From Parachlorella kessleri (lineage: Eukaryota; Chlorophyta; Trebouxiophyceae; Chlorellales; Chlorellaceae): a DNA stretch of 10,890 nucleotides. Positions 1 to 8,433 of the stretch are shown here, one piece after another. Below the pieces are notes generated by a model. That model was not told where the DNA came from. It worked only from the letters and a program-made list of their open reading frames with translations, and ran no database searches. Position 1 is the stretch's first letter. Every line of letters begins with the position of its first letter. The stretch covers positions 1 to 10,890 of the forward strand of contig BBXU01003212.1 of assembly GCA_001598975.1 (NCBI GenBank), in the 5' to 3' direction. The translations under genes were made by a program, and so were the position numbers.

Positions 1-2227
1 GCAGGTATTGGCCCCAGCTTAGAAGCACTGTCCCGTGCGGACCAACACCTGCCGCCACCACATGCCACTGGCGCAATGGGGTCAAGCCTCCAGCCAGAGC
101 AGCGAATGTGCGCCTGTGCAGCTCACTACTGATCGCACACACCTGCCCGGTGATGCCTAGTCCGTCCACCCCCCGGCCGCTGCTCCCGCCTCCGGGCGCC
201 GCCGCCCCCGCCGCCGCGTCGTTGTCCTGCTGCTGCTGCAGCGCCTCCACCACCAGCCCCTCACAGTCGGGCAGCATCAGGCCCTCAATCAGCGACCGGC
301 TGCCGGGCGGGTGCAGCAACTGGTGCTCCAGGAGGAGCGCCTGACGCAGCCGCCCCGCCCTGGGAGACCCTGCCGGCACCGCCGCCGACTGCTGCTGGTA
401 CTGCTGGTACTGTGGGTGGCGGTACTGCAAGTCTTGCCCAGTAAGTATTGCTGGCTGCTGCTGCTGCTGGTCTAGCCCTGGCGCACTGCCGTCGGCACCG
501 CTGACGGGACTGGCGGCAACCTGTCCTTGCCCTTCCTGCAGCTGCGAGGCAGCCGCGGCCACCAGGCTGAGCGCCGCCACGTCGCCCGGCCGCAGGTGCA
601 CCTGCAGCGGCTCCAGCTGTGCTGACACAGACACTCGCGGGCGGGAGTGCGGCACCAGGCCCCACAGCAGCCGCACGTCCACCGCGCCGCTGCAGCCAGC
701 CCTGCCGTCGGGGCTGCTCAGCAGCGAGCAGGGATCCAGTGCCAGCCTGGCAGGTGCTGCTGATCCCTCGGACCCACCTGCTGACTCAGCCTTCACCGCT
801 TCTGAGTGCTGCTGCAGGTGGCTGGCAAAAGGCTGGAGGTCGATGGTCAGCCCAGTGAACCGCAGTGACTTGGATACCTGCACCGCAACACCCGTGCTCC
901 CGGCTGCAGGGGCCCCAGAGCTGCTCTCCATCTCACCGGCCTCCAGCCCGCTGCCCGTGCCACAATACTCGGCTTGGGCTAACCCCAGGGCTACAACGTG
1001 GCAGTGGTAGGCTGCCCCGGGGCCGCCGTCGCCGCTGCTGCTACCCCTGCTGCTGCCACCGGCGCCGCTCCCTGCGCTGCTGCTGCTGCAGGCTGCAGGG
1101 AGCTCCAGCCGGATGACCACCCTGGAGGCGGTGACCCTCAGCCGCTGCAGCAGCGCCTCCAGGCCCCCAGCAATCAACTTCACGCCCTCCGTCACCGCCG
1201 ACTCCCCCTGCCAGTCCGCCAGGCCCCCCTGCCGTCCCCGCTGCGCCTGCTGGGGAAGCTGCCGCAGAGGGGGGGACGCTGGTGCTCTCCAGCCCCAGCC
1301 CCGCGCCTGGGCTCGGCCCTGTCCCAGCAGCGGCTTCCCCGTACGCCCCAGCCCCAAAGACTGTGCCACCTGCGGTGCCAGCTGACGCCGGCTGCAGTTG
1401 TGTCGGTGGGGCTTTCGGTCGCAGGGTGAGGAAGACTTCGTCGAGCTTGACGGTGCAGCTGTCCGCGCCGAGGGAGGCCAGGGGGATGAGGGCCGCCACC
1501 GAGCCCACAAAGGCGGCGGTCACCTCCCAGGGAAGGTCACCCTGCGCTCGCACACAATGCAGCAAGTCCTTACCAACTGGCTGAGGTTGGGCGGGCCAGT
1601 GGGGCGAGGGTGGCCGGGGCCGAGCCCACACAGGCAATGTTCACCCCCCCCACCCGGCAGCCCACCCTGCAAGGCTCCATGGAGAGCTAAGAGCAGAGAC
1701 GAACACGACCCAGGTTAGGATGGGAGTGCCAGACTGGTAGTTGACGGCGGGGCAGAAGCCGAGCCGGGCGCGTTGCCTAGTGAGGCTAGGGTCGGCAACC
1801 CAAGGCCGGATTTGCAAGGCCAGTGGCCACGTAAGCAAGCACAAAAGTATCACCTAGTCAGGGACTTGCAAGTTGTGCAGCCAGACAGTCAACACTCGGT
1901 GAGGCTGAAGAAGTGAAGTTGAGTTGACTTGCCATCCAAGCAAGTAAAACAAGTAGCAAGACCAAAAACAGACAGCGACTAAAAGCTAACCAGCAACTTA
2001 CAAAGGCATCAACCACAGATGGTCTGCAGCCTTTCAGAAGAACAAGGCCTCACCAGCTGCTCGTTCAGGTAGCGCTCGTTTAGGAGCACCTCCTTCAGTT
2101 CAAGCGTCCCTTGACCTAGCGCTACGTTCAGCTGGTCCAGGTCGATCCTCGTTTTGATTACATTACGCAGCGAGCGCTTGAGAACAAACTTCAATATGCG
2201 CTTGAGCGCCCAATCCCCTGCCCACAT
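1..2227 (-). CDS. ATG2: Autophagy-related protein 2 (ATG2), N-terminal part, partial at left edge
   Basis: ATG2 is the bridge-like lipid-transfer protein that feeds phospholipid from the ER to the growing autophagosome membrane. Exon 1 (2227..2054) encodes 58 residues of a chorein N-terminal domain, with the motifs IDLDQLNVALGQGTLELK and LNERYLNEQL, and ends at donor CTG|GTGAGG. Exon 2 begins at 1541 after a GCGCAG acceptor, in phase 0. It encodes GDLPWEV, then FVGSVAALIPLASLGADSC and FLTLRP, in the order known for ATG2. A second open frame, offset by one base, runs from about 1204 to the left edge without a stop. It carries EGVKLIAGGLEALLQRLRVT, the AEYCG motif, and the segment RVSVSAQLEPLQVHLRPGD, all ATG2-like. 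The frame change between about 1205 and 1420 is unresolved (a weak intron or a one-base indel in a C/G run). Low-complexity Ala, Gly, Ser and Gln runs are inserted between conserved blocks. A good donor, CAG|GTGTGT, at 142/141 may end this exon. Most of the protein lies outside the window. A general VPS13-type chorein protein is the alternative, but the motif order favours ATG2. Confidence 0.88.
1542..2053 (-). other. ATG2 intron 1 (512 nt)
   Basis: The intron has donor GTGAGG just after the codon for Leu58 and acceptor GTGCGAGCGCAG. It is phase 0 on both sides, so the chorein domain reads through cleanly. I see no other coding exon, RNA gene or repeat in it. Its middle (about 1840-2030) is visibly less GC-rich than the flanking exons. 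Confidence 0.8.
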
Positions 2228-2625
2228 GTCGTCTCCTCTGACTAGCTTACTTCATGGCCGGGTGGGGGCACCGGAGGTCAGGCTGCAAGCTACATAATGG
2301 GAACGTCATGGGACCTTCAAAGTCGTCTGCAAGCAAGTGAATGCTGAGCCAGACACCGACATGAGGTGCTCTCGGACTTTTGCCAAGCCCCCGCGCTTCC
2401 CAGCTGCCAGGCTGGCACAGCTGGGATGGCAGTAGCAGAGAGCTACTTGCACAAGCGCAGCTCTTCACCGTTCTTTATACAGCGATTTGTACGCAGTACG
2501 CACATCAGCTGTCAAGTAATATGCTCGCCCAGTGCCTTGCACCCTGCCTGGCGCCCCGCCCCTTCTCCAGCGGCAGGCAACGCCGACAGTGTCCTAGGCC
2601 CCATGAGCGCACAGGTGTTCTGGTC
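2228..2625. promoter_or_regulatory. Divergent intergenic region between ATG2 and the unrecognised gene
   Basis: About 400 bp separate the ATG2 start codon (minus, 2227) from the start chosen for the plus-strand gene (2626), so both promoters should lie here. A TTTATA element at 2474-2479 could serve the plus-strand gene; this is only a short sequence match. An out-of-frame upstream ATG at 2603 lies 23 nt before the chosen start. Confidence 0.4.
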
Positions 2626-2658
2626 ATGGCCGGCAGCAACAAGCGGCGGCAGCAGCAA

Positions 2659-2691
<33 letters not shown>

Positions 2692-3864
2692 AGGGCCACC
2701 ACCGAAGAACCTGCTTTCTACTCTGACCCGCTTCCGGAGCCTGAGAAAGACTTTTTTGAGGTACGCCTTGGCAGCAAGTGACCTACTGGGTTGTTTGCTA
2801 GCCACACCACTCCTGGGCGAGCTTGCCGGCCTACCACCCAGCACTGGTATGTGCGTTTTGCTGCCTGCTTTACTGCTGAAATTTGAGCATATGCTGACAG
2901 CAGGTTGTTGATGCTGAGCGCAGGGGGAAGGCTGGGAGATAATTGGCAAGGTTCTAAGCTTTGCAGTACCCATAGTTCTTGTTTCAGGTTGGTCCGCAGT
3001 AGCAGGGCCCATGGCTTTGCCTTGGACTGTTGTGCCATGGGAACGGGCAGATGCGCTCTAAGAACATGCCGGGAGGCTTGACTCTTTGCTCTAGGTTGAC
3101 ACTTTCCTGTCCTTGGCACGTCTCGCTTATGACCTCCCCTATAATGCCATGCAGCGGTCTTGATTGGAGCCTTTGCAGCAGGCACCTACAATGAGGGTAG
3201 GCTGGGGTTTTAGAACATGAACTCTGTTCTGAGAGTTGCGGGAACCTTGCTGTTGACTGGGGATGGTGTTGTGCTCTGCTGGTTTGAAGAGTACATTTAG
3301 TGATGGTGGCAGCTGTCAGTCACAGTTTGTAATTAGGGCCGGTTGCAAGGTCGGTGCACGTGACTGGTGATGCCTTTGCGAGGACAATTAGTGAACAGTT
3401 AAGTGAACTCCTGCTGTCCCCTGAGTGCAGGTGCTACTGTCTTCTTAGACACGTAAGTGTGTTGCATGTCTAAACGGCGAGGGCTTTGTATGCTGCCGGT
3501 GGATGGTGGCAGGCTGTATGGTCCAAGGCAGGGGGGACATGTACTGGCAGCGGCGCACTCATGCTCTGGGGCTGGCCTGAGGTCTGCTTGCCAGGTGCTT
3601 CGTGTAGCTTCAGGACAGTCAGGAGTGGGTGAGAGCAAGCTGAGAGTGCCAGGGACATCAAGATGAGCATCAGCAAGGCTGGAACCAAGGATGCTGGCTG
3701 CGAGTATTTCTTCTGTGACTATCCCGTCCAGTGTATGGGGGCATGGCGTGCGATGTGTTCGAATTGCTGACTCAAAGTGCTGATCAATTTGCCGGTCCAC
3801 TGGTGGTTGCAGGCCCAAGTCGCAGGACGACACCATCAAGTTCTTCTCTATCACAGAAGAGTAG
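2626..3864 (+). CDS. Unrecognised small protein with poly-Gln N-terminus, multi-exon (model partly unresolved)
   Basis: I do not recognise this protein. Exon 1 (2626..2760) starts at ATG in a GGTCATGG context. It encodes MAGSNKRR, a Gln tract broken by one Lys, then an acidic, Pro-rich stretch ending EPEKDFFE at donor GAG|GTACGC (phase 0). Four downstream exons chain in phase: 3155..3196, containing VLIGAFAAGTYNE; 3431..3452, a 22-nt microexon encoding ATVFLDT before a perfect GTAAGT donor; 3653..3730, encoding DIKMSISKAGTKD and CEYFFCDYPVQ; and 3813..3864, encoding PKSQDDTIKFFSITEE and TAG. Their phases (1, 2, 2) all join without a stop. What joins exon 1 to the 3155 exon is unsettled, because that exon needs one base carried in while exon 1 carries none. 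A linking exon ending at the strong donor GTATGT (2854) would fit if it starts at 2829 after a poor GAG acceptor. An alternative is a short two-exon gene using an acceptor at about 3095 and stopping at 3164. The hydrophobic run VLIGAFAAG could be a membrane segment or buried strands. The gene is convergent with ERA. Confidence 0.5.
2641..2691 (+). repeat. CAG/CAA trinucleotide tract coding poly-Gln
   Basis: This is an imperfect CAG repeat interrupted by CAA and one AAG. In the frame of the 2626 start it encodes seven Gln, a Lys, then six Gln. Other frames give poly-Ser or, on the minus strand, poly-Leu and poly-Cys, which explains the low-complexity shadow reading frames here. Confidence 0.9.
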
Positions 3865-4306
3865 CTGAAGGGGCCCCTGGCCGCATAAGCTGTTCGCGCT
3901 ATTCTTCAGAGCCCCAACGCAGCTGAAGGGGCTGCGCTCACAGGAGAAGTAAAGCTTGTTGTTTTTAAGCATTTGAAGGCGCAGGTGGTCGTGCATTGTT
4001 TTGCCATGCTGCCATGCAAGATCTTTACCAGGACCATCAGGAGGACTCATCAAGAGGCAGCTTTCATGCAAGCCTCGGCAGGCGACCTTACTATGGCAAC
4101 TGATGTCATTACTACTTGTGCCCTGCAATCTAATGAACAACTGGGGACTTTGGGGTAGGTGGACTGCAAGACCGCCCACAGGCTGCAGCATCACTAACTT
4201 GAAACGCACGTGACAGGAAGGGTCAGACAGCAGTGTGGCGGGTGCCATCCATGGTGACCTCCTAAGCGCTCAGAGAACCAAGTTGATTGTGCCAAGGTGT
4301 CATGCG
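3865..4306. other. Convergent intergenic region
   Basis: This stretch lies between the stop of the unrecognised plus-strand gene (3864) and the ERA stop (4307), and should hold both 3' UTRs. I see no TGTAA, the usual green-algal poly(A) signal, on either strand here. A 12-nt direct repeat, AGCTGAAGGGGC, occurs at 3863-3874 and 3921-3932. Open frames on both strands are short and lack family resemblance, so I call no gene. Confidence 0.5.
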
Positions 4307-7300
4307 TCACTGGTCCGGGCTGGCGCCCTTGAGCGCTGAGCTGCGCATGACCTTGACCTCCAGGATCAGGTGCACCCTCCTCTTCCACAGCCGCTCCAGC
4401 TCCAGCCGCGCGCTCCTGCGCCAGCAGTGGCACATCACAGATACTAGTGCTCCACAGTGAGGCAAGGCATCGTGAGCGGCTGCTGGAGGATGCACGGGTG
4501 GTTACAGAGGCACCAGGCTCACAGCAGGAGCCCGGGGGGGTAACCTCTTCCAGGTGCAGGATGGGGGTCATGGCTCCTGCTTGGCGTCACACAGGCCCCG
4601 CAATGCTGCTCTGAAATTTATGCAGACTTGGCTCGCCTGTGAGCTGGCTCACAGGCTATCCCCGAGGCATAACAAAACCGCCAAAACTGCAGGTCTGCAA
4701 TCCTTGGCGCATGCACAAGGCAGGCCAGACCCACGTCTGTCCCTTTCCCCACACACACACAGTGCACCAACCTGCCCACCACCCCGATGGCCGCCCCGTT
4801 CTTGCCCACGACAATCTTCTTGAGGCGCTCCGAGTCAACCAGGATGTGGTGCTCCACCCGCACCGACCCGTCCGCCAGCGGCTTGTGGGAGATGGGGGCC
4901 ACCACCAGCTCGTAGGGCAGCTCTGCAGGCAGGCAGGTGGTTGGGAAGGGAAGACAGGCTGAGAGAGGGCCCATGGGAGAGGGGGTGTGGGGTACAGCTG
5001 GGTGTTTGCAGGGGGGCTAACTACCCACTGCCCCCAGTGAGCAGGCCGGCTTGTATTGGCTGGGGGCGACGACTAGCGCGTAGGGCAGCCCTGCAGGCAG
5101 GAGGGGCGGTGGTGGCGGTGGCGGCAACCCCAGGGAGTGCGCAGGTTGAGGACTTCCAGCCATAACTCTAGAATGCCCTTCCTCCCCCTAATCGCATACT
5201 CATGAACAACCAAGCCCCGGCCACTTGCCTTCAGAGGATTAACGAGGGGTGCCTTCAACACGCCGCCTGCACCCGCGGCCATCCCCCAGTCCCCCATCCC
5301 ACCCCGCCCACCACAACCACAACCCACACACCCCCCAAACACACACGCACACATCTCCCCCCACCTCACCGCCACGCTGCCCTACCTTCGTAGAACCTGC
5401 GGAAGATGTTCTCCCTCACCACCTCCAGCGCCATCTCCTCCTCGCTCCTGTCCGTGGCCGCGTCCGGCTCCAGGCTCCATCGCCCAGGGGTGGCACGGCC
5501 CAGCAGGTACTCACGCAGCTCGCTCACCCCCTGCCCTGCACCCGGCCGGGTGGTGGCACATCATGCCAATTAGTCACAATTCACAGGAGGTAGGAGCTGC
5601 AAGTAGGAGAGTTGGAAGGGGGTCCAGCTGTGCCAGTGAGCAGGGACAGCGAGCATTCGAGCGGGCAATTTGGGTGGAGCGGGTGGCCGGCTCAGCGGGG
5701 GCGTGCGCAGTTTGCTTGCCCCCAGCCCTGCAGCCGGATTAGGGGGGGGGGGAAGGGGTGCCTTGAGCGAGCCTGCTGACTCGAGAATGAGGTCCAAGGG
5801 TGGCCAGGGGTTCCATAAGGCTGGGCAGACAGCAGAGGTCAGCAAGCGCCTCTCTTGACCTGACTCCGCAGCTCGCTTCTACCCTACCGCCCTACCGCAT
5901 CAGCAAAAGGGGAAAGGGCAGCTGGGGTCGTGAGGGATATCTTGTCCAATTCCCAGCCCATAAACCCAACAAACCTATGACCCCCCCACGGAAGCATGCA
6001 GCCATTCCCGCCCCGCCACATTGCGCCTTGCAACCGCAGGAGAGTGCTTGCACAGTTCACTAGCACCAGCCATCCTGTCGTGGTGCCTCCACTTGCCCAC
6101 CTCCTAGCGCCAACGCTCCTGCAAAGCCGCTGCGTAGACACCACAGCCCCTCCCCCCTCCCCTGTTCTTTGGCGATGTCGGAGTCCCCAGTCTCACTGCC
6201 ACGAACGCCCACCCTCCCCTGTTTGTGAACACCCAGAACCTCAGTCCACCGCCACCCAGCCGCCGCCGCCCAGCCAAGGGCCCCTTCCCCACACGGCTCC
6301 TCATGCCACCCAGTTACTTCACCACAACATGCCTGCAGCTACTTAACAACACCATGCCCGCCGGTGACATTACTACACCAACCCACCTTTCAGCGCGGAG
6401 ACCCAGAACACCTCCTCAAAGCCGCTGCTGCACAGCCGCCGCAGCCGGTCGGCCAGCGGCAGCAGCGCCGCCCGCTGCCCCCGCGGCACGGCGTCCACCT
6501 TGTTCATGATGAGCAGCGAGGGGGGCGGGGCCCAGCCGGCCCCCTCGCTGCCCAGGCCCAGGTTGGCGCCGCTGCCAAAGTCAGACAGCAGCTTCTCCAC
6601 TCGGGGGTCGGCTTGGACCAGCTAAATGTCATGAGAGCAGGCAGGCGGGTGAGAGGAGCCGCCAGTGCAAGGGTGATTGGATGGCCTTGCAGCTCCCTAC
6701 CCAGGGTGGGTTGGGGGGGGAGGGGGGTGGGGGGGGCCTTGGCCTAGCTTAGCTGCCATGTGCGGCCCCCTGGGTAGGGCCATCAAAGGCTGCCAAGCGG
6801 CAAGGGCTTTGGAACTACGCGTACAGGGCTGGCAGCAGGAGCACGGTTCAGCCGAGGCGCATCCCCGAAAGCGCATGTGAGCAACAGACTGTTGCAGACT
6901 GCCTGCAGCTGTAGCACCACCCAATGCCGCATGGGGGCAGTAATCATCCACAGAAACAGTGTGATATAGACTGCAACAAATCAGGCAAGACGCAGGAGTA
7001 TTTCCGCATCCAGCCCTGTCAGTGCAGTTCAACTCTCAGTTCGCACTTCCCACCACCCTTACTCATATCGATCCACAGACACTGGAGTGTCAGCCAAGGC
7101 TACCTGGCGGTGCGCGTCCAAGATGAAGAGCAGCAGGTCGCAGTCCCCAGCCACCGTCCACGCGGACTTGACCCTCCGCTCGTGCCGCGGGTTCTTGTAG
7201 TGCCTGCAGGTCCAACCCCGGGGCAGCATGGGAATAGCACCGCCGGTAGGGCAAGGGGCTGTGCTCATCAATGCTTTGCTGCCAGGCCTTGATACCCACT

Positions 7301-8109
7301 GGAAGGCGCCAGGACGTGGGACGGCCTGCCGTGCCATATCCCAGCATGTCAAAACGTGCTAAACTTCCTTACACACCTTCACTGCGGGCTTACAGGAACA
7401 AGCATGCAGCCGTAGTCATGCTCGTTGCAAGCACTGGCGCGACACTAGCAAATCACTGGGCTGCCGCCTTCCCGCTCACTGTGATCCCACCACGCCGGGT
7501 GTGTCATACAGCACCACTTGTGCCGCGCCCTCCGTGAAGGCGCCCAGCCGGCTGTAGGCCGTGGTGTTTGTCTTGGCTGACACTGCTGACACCTGCGGCA
7601 GCCACAGCACAGGCAGCGCACGTTTGCATGTTGTACGTACGGTGTGCACAACTAACTTCCCTTCCCTTGAGGGAGAGCACAGCAAGGGGGCAGACTCCCA
7701 CGGGCGGCCAGCCAGGCCATCTCAGCAAGCAGAGGGACAGGCACGTGTGACACCTGTGACGCCTTGCAGTCGTGATACGCCGGGCTAGGACCACCCTCCC
7801 CACCTTCTGGCCGACCAGGGCGTTGGTCAGTGTGGACTTGCCGGAGTTGGGCACCCCCACGATGGCAGCCTGGACCAGCAGCTGCTGCTCCTCTGGCACC
7901 CACCCGGTCTCCACGTTCGAACCCAACAACTCATCAAGTGCTTCCCCAAGGTGTAGGTGTTGCCCCTGCTGCTTGCTGGGCGTGCTCGCGGCTGGGCCTT
8001 CCTCGGTGGCAGGCAGTGTGTGCAGGTATGCTGCCAAGGGCGCGGAGAAGTGCTGGACAAAGGGCCGAAAGTCTCTTAGACTTATCAGCTGTTGAACTCT
8101 GTGCAACAT
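4307..8109 (-). CDS. ERA: ERA-type GTPase with KH domain, probably organellar (complete, 7 exons)
   Basis: ERA binds the 3' end of small-subunit rRNA and acts in assembly of the bacterial-type ribosome; in plants and algae such copies act in mitochondria or chloroplasts. Exons on the minus strand are 8109..7804, 7592..7480, 7203..7104, 6621..6387, 5535..5386, 4922..4772 and 4415..4307. All have GT-AG borders and continuous phase, giving 387 residues. G1 is GVPNSGKS (85-92), the G2 region KTNTT (109-113), G3 DTPG (132-135), G4 NKVD (213-216) and G5 SAL (248-250). The KH domain follows, with ELPYELVV at 302-309 and the GKNG loop at 341-344. The C-terminal helix and strand are RSARLELERLWKRRVHLIL, as in bacterial ERA. 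Residues 1 to about 80 precede the GTPase domain; the Arg/His/Ser-containing start MLHRVQQLISLRDFRPF resembles a mitochondrial presequence, but a plastid location is not excluded. An 18-residue Gly/Ala/Pro-rich loop sits before G4 (about 190-207). ATG 8109 is the first in-frame ATG; the frame upstream lacks one. Confidence 0.93.
4416..4771 (-). other. ERA intron 6 (356 nt)
   Basis: Donor GGCAG|GTTGGT splits Arg352 in the KH domain, and acceptor TGGCGCAG|GAG completes it. A short CA microsatellite lies at 4751-4761, close to the donor. I see nothing else in it. Confidence 0.85.
5043..5102 (-). repeat. Degenerate duplicate of the KH-exon 5' end (pseudo-exon)
   Basis: Read on the minus strand, 5102..5043 repeats the 3' splice site and first ~48 nt of ERA exon 6 (4922..4875). 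Both have the acceptor CTGCCTGCAG followed by GCTGCCCTACG. Over the first 30 exon bases I count 25 matches. The real exon reads ELPYELVVAP then KP; the copy reads GLPYALVVAP then KP. Three of the differences are silent third-position changes. In the frame of the real exon the copy reaches a TAG about 60 nt in, so its inclusion would truncate the protein. It is probably a tandem partial exon duplication that has decayed. Confidence 0.75.
5280..5375. repeat. C/A-rich (plus) / G/T-rich (minus) low-complexity tract
   Basis: The plus strand is almost free of G here, with CCC runs and CACACA segments. The ERA transcript therefore has repeated GGG and GU elements directly after the exon 5 donor. G-triplets near 5' splice sites are known to help intron definition; that role here is inference. 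Confidence 0.6.
5536..6386 (-). other. ERA intron 4 (851 nt)
   Basis: This is the longest intron in the window, with donor AAAG|GTGGGT and acceptor GGGTGCAG|GG. It holds an 11-base G run on the plus strand at 5742-5752 and C-rich stretches through 6140-6300. I found no convincing coding exon or RNA gene in it. Confidence 0.85.
6622..7103 (-). other. ERA intron 3 (482 nt)
   Basis: Donor CGCCAG|GTAGCC and acceptor ACATTTAG|CTGG are phase 0 on both sides. A dense homopurine G tract (plus strand 6705-6736) lies about 85-115 nt from the acceptor and gives a C-rich tract in the pre-mRNA. I see no gene in it. Confidence 0.85.
6705..6736 (+). repeat. G-run cluster with quadruplex potential
   Basis: On the plus strand this holds GGG, GGG, eight G, six G and eight G separated by single or double A/T bases. 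That satisfies the usual four-run pattern for a DNA G-quadruplex. It lies on the strand opposite the ERA transcript. Confidence 0.6.
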
Positions 8110-8433
8110 GGCTGAGGGTGAGCGCCTGGGAAGCCTTGTGCATGTACATGCACACAAGGGCAGGGGGGCGCTTCTACACCTAGATGGGTAGCTGGCACGC
8201 CAGTTCCAATGCTGATGATATGCATTGTGCCGCGGTGCTTTGTTTCAGAACCTGCCCGTCCAAGTGGCGGCAATCGTGGGCGTACCAAGGGAACCCCGAT
8301 TGAGTGGGCCAGTCGATTGGGAGTTTTACAGGAGGTGCCCCACAGGAGGAATCCTGCTATACTGAGCTGGTGCTCACCCTTCGCAGCCCTGTGGACCTTA
8401 CTTGAGTAACAGGCATCCAGGGGGCTGCGCATC
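8110..8433. promoter_or_regulatory. Divergent intergenic region between ERA and U2AF65
   Basis: Only 324 bp separate the two start codons (8109 minus, 8434 plus), so both promoters and 5' UTRs share this segment. A long palindrome lies near the ERA end. I see no convincing TATA box. ATG triplets at 8209 and 8215 precede the U2AF65 start and would be upstream ATGs if they are transcribed. Confidence 0.5.
8134..8159. repeat. Palindrome upstream of the ERA start codon
   Basis: GTGCATGTACATGCAC (8138-8153) is a perfect 16-nt palindrome. The symmetry extends with CCTTGTG on one side and CACAAGG on the other, offset by two bases. It lies about 30 nt before the ERA ATG, probably in its 5' UTR, where the RNA could fold into a hairpin. 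It could also be a dimeric transcription-factor site. Confidence 0.7.

Larger units (their letters stand above)
4923..5385 (-). other. ERA intron 5 (463 nt) containing a KH-exon copy
   Basis: This intron separates the exon ending at residue 301 from the KH exon. Its 5' half, read as RNA, is strongly G/U-rich with many GGG runs (5280-5375). Its 3' half contains a degenerate copy of the beginning of exon 6, listed separately. Confidence 0.85.

Noticed and set aside
2505..3012. Minus-strand frames with poly-Cys and poly-Leu runs
   Set aside because: They are antisense readings of the CAG tract in the poly-Gln exon, with no other protein-like character.
3752..3764. GTTCGAAT, resembling a tRNA T-loop
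   Set aside because: The flanks do not pair as a T-stem, and no D-arm or acceptor stem is visible upstream.
3399..4248. Long minus-strand open frames across the convergent region
   Set aside because: There is no family resemblance, and they oppose the in-phase plus-strand exons at 3431-3864.
7912..7926. GTTCGAACC, resembling a tRNA T-loop
   Set aside because: It lies within ERA exon 1 coding sequence, with no tRNA fold around it.
8211..8365. TGATGA and a later CTGA, resembling C/D snoRNA boxes
   Set aside because: The spacing is too long, there is no terminal stem, and the base before the C box does not fit.
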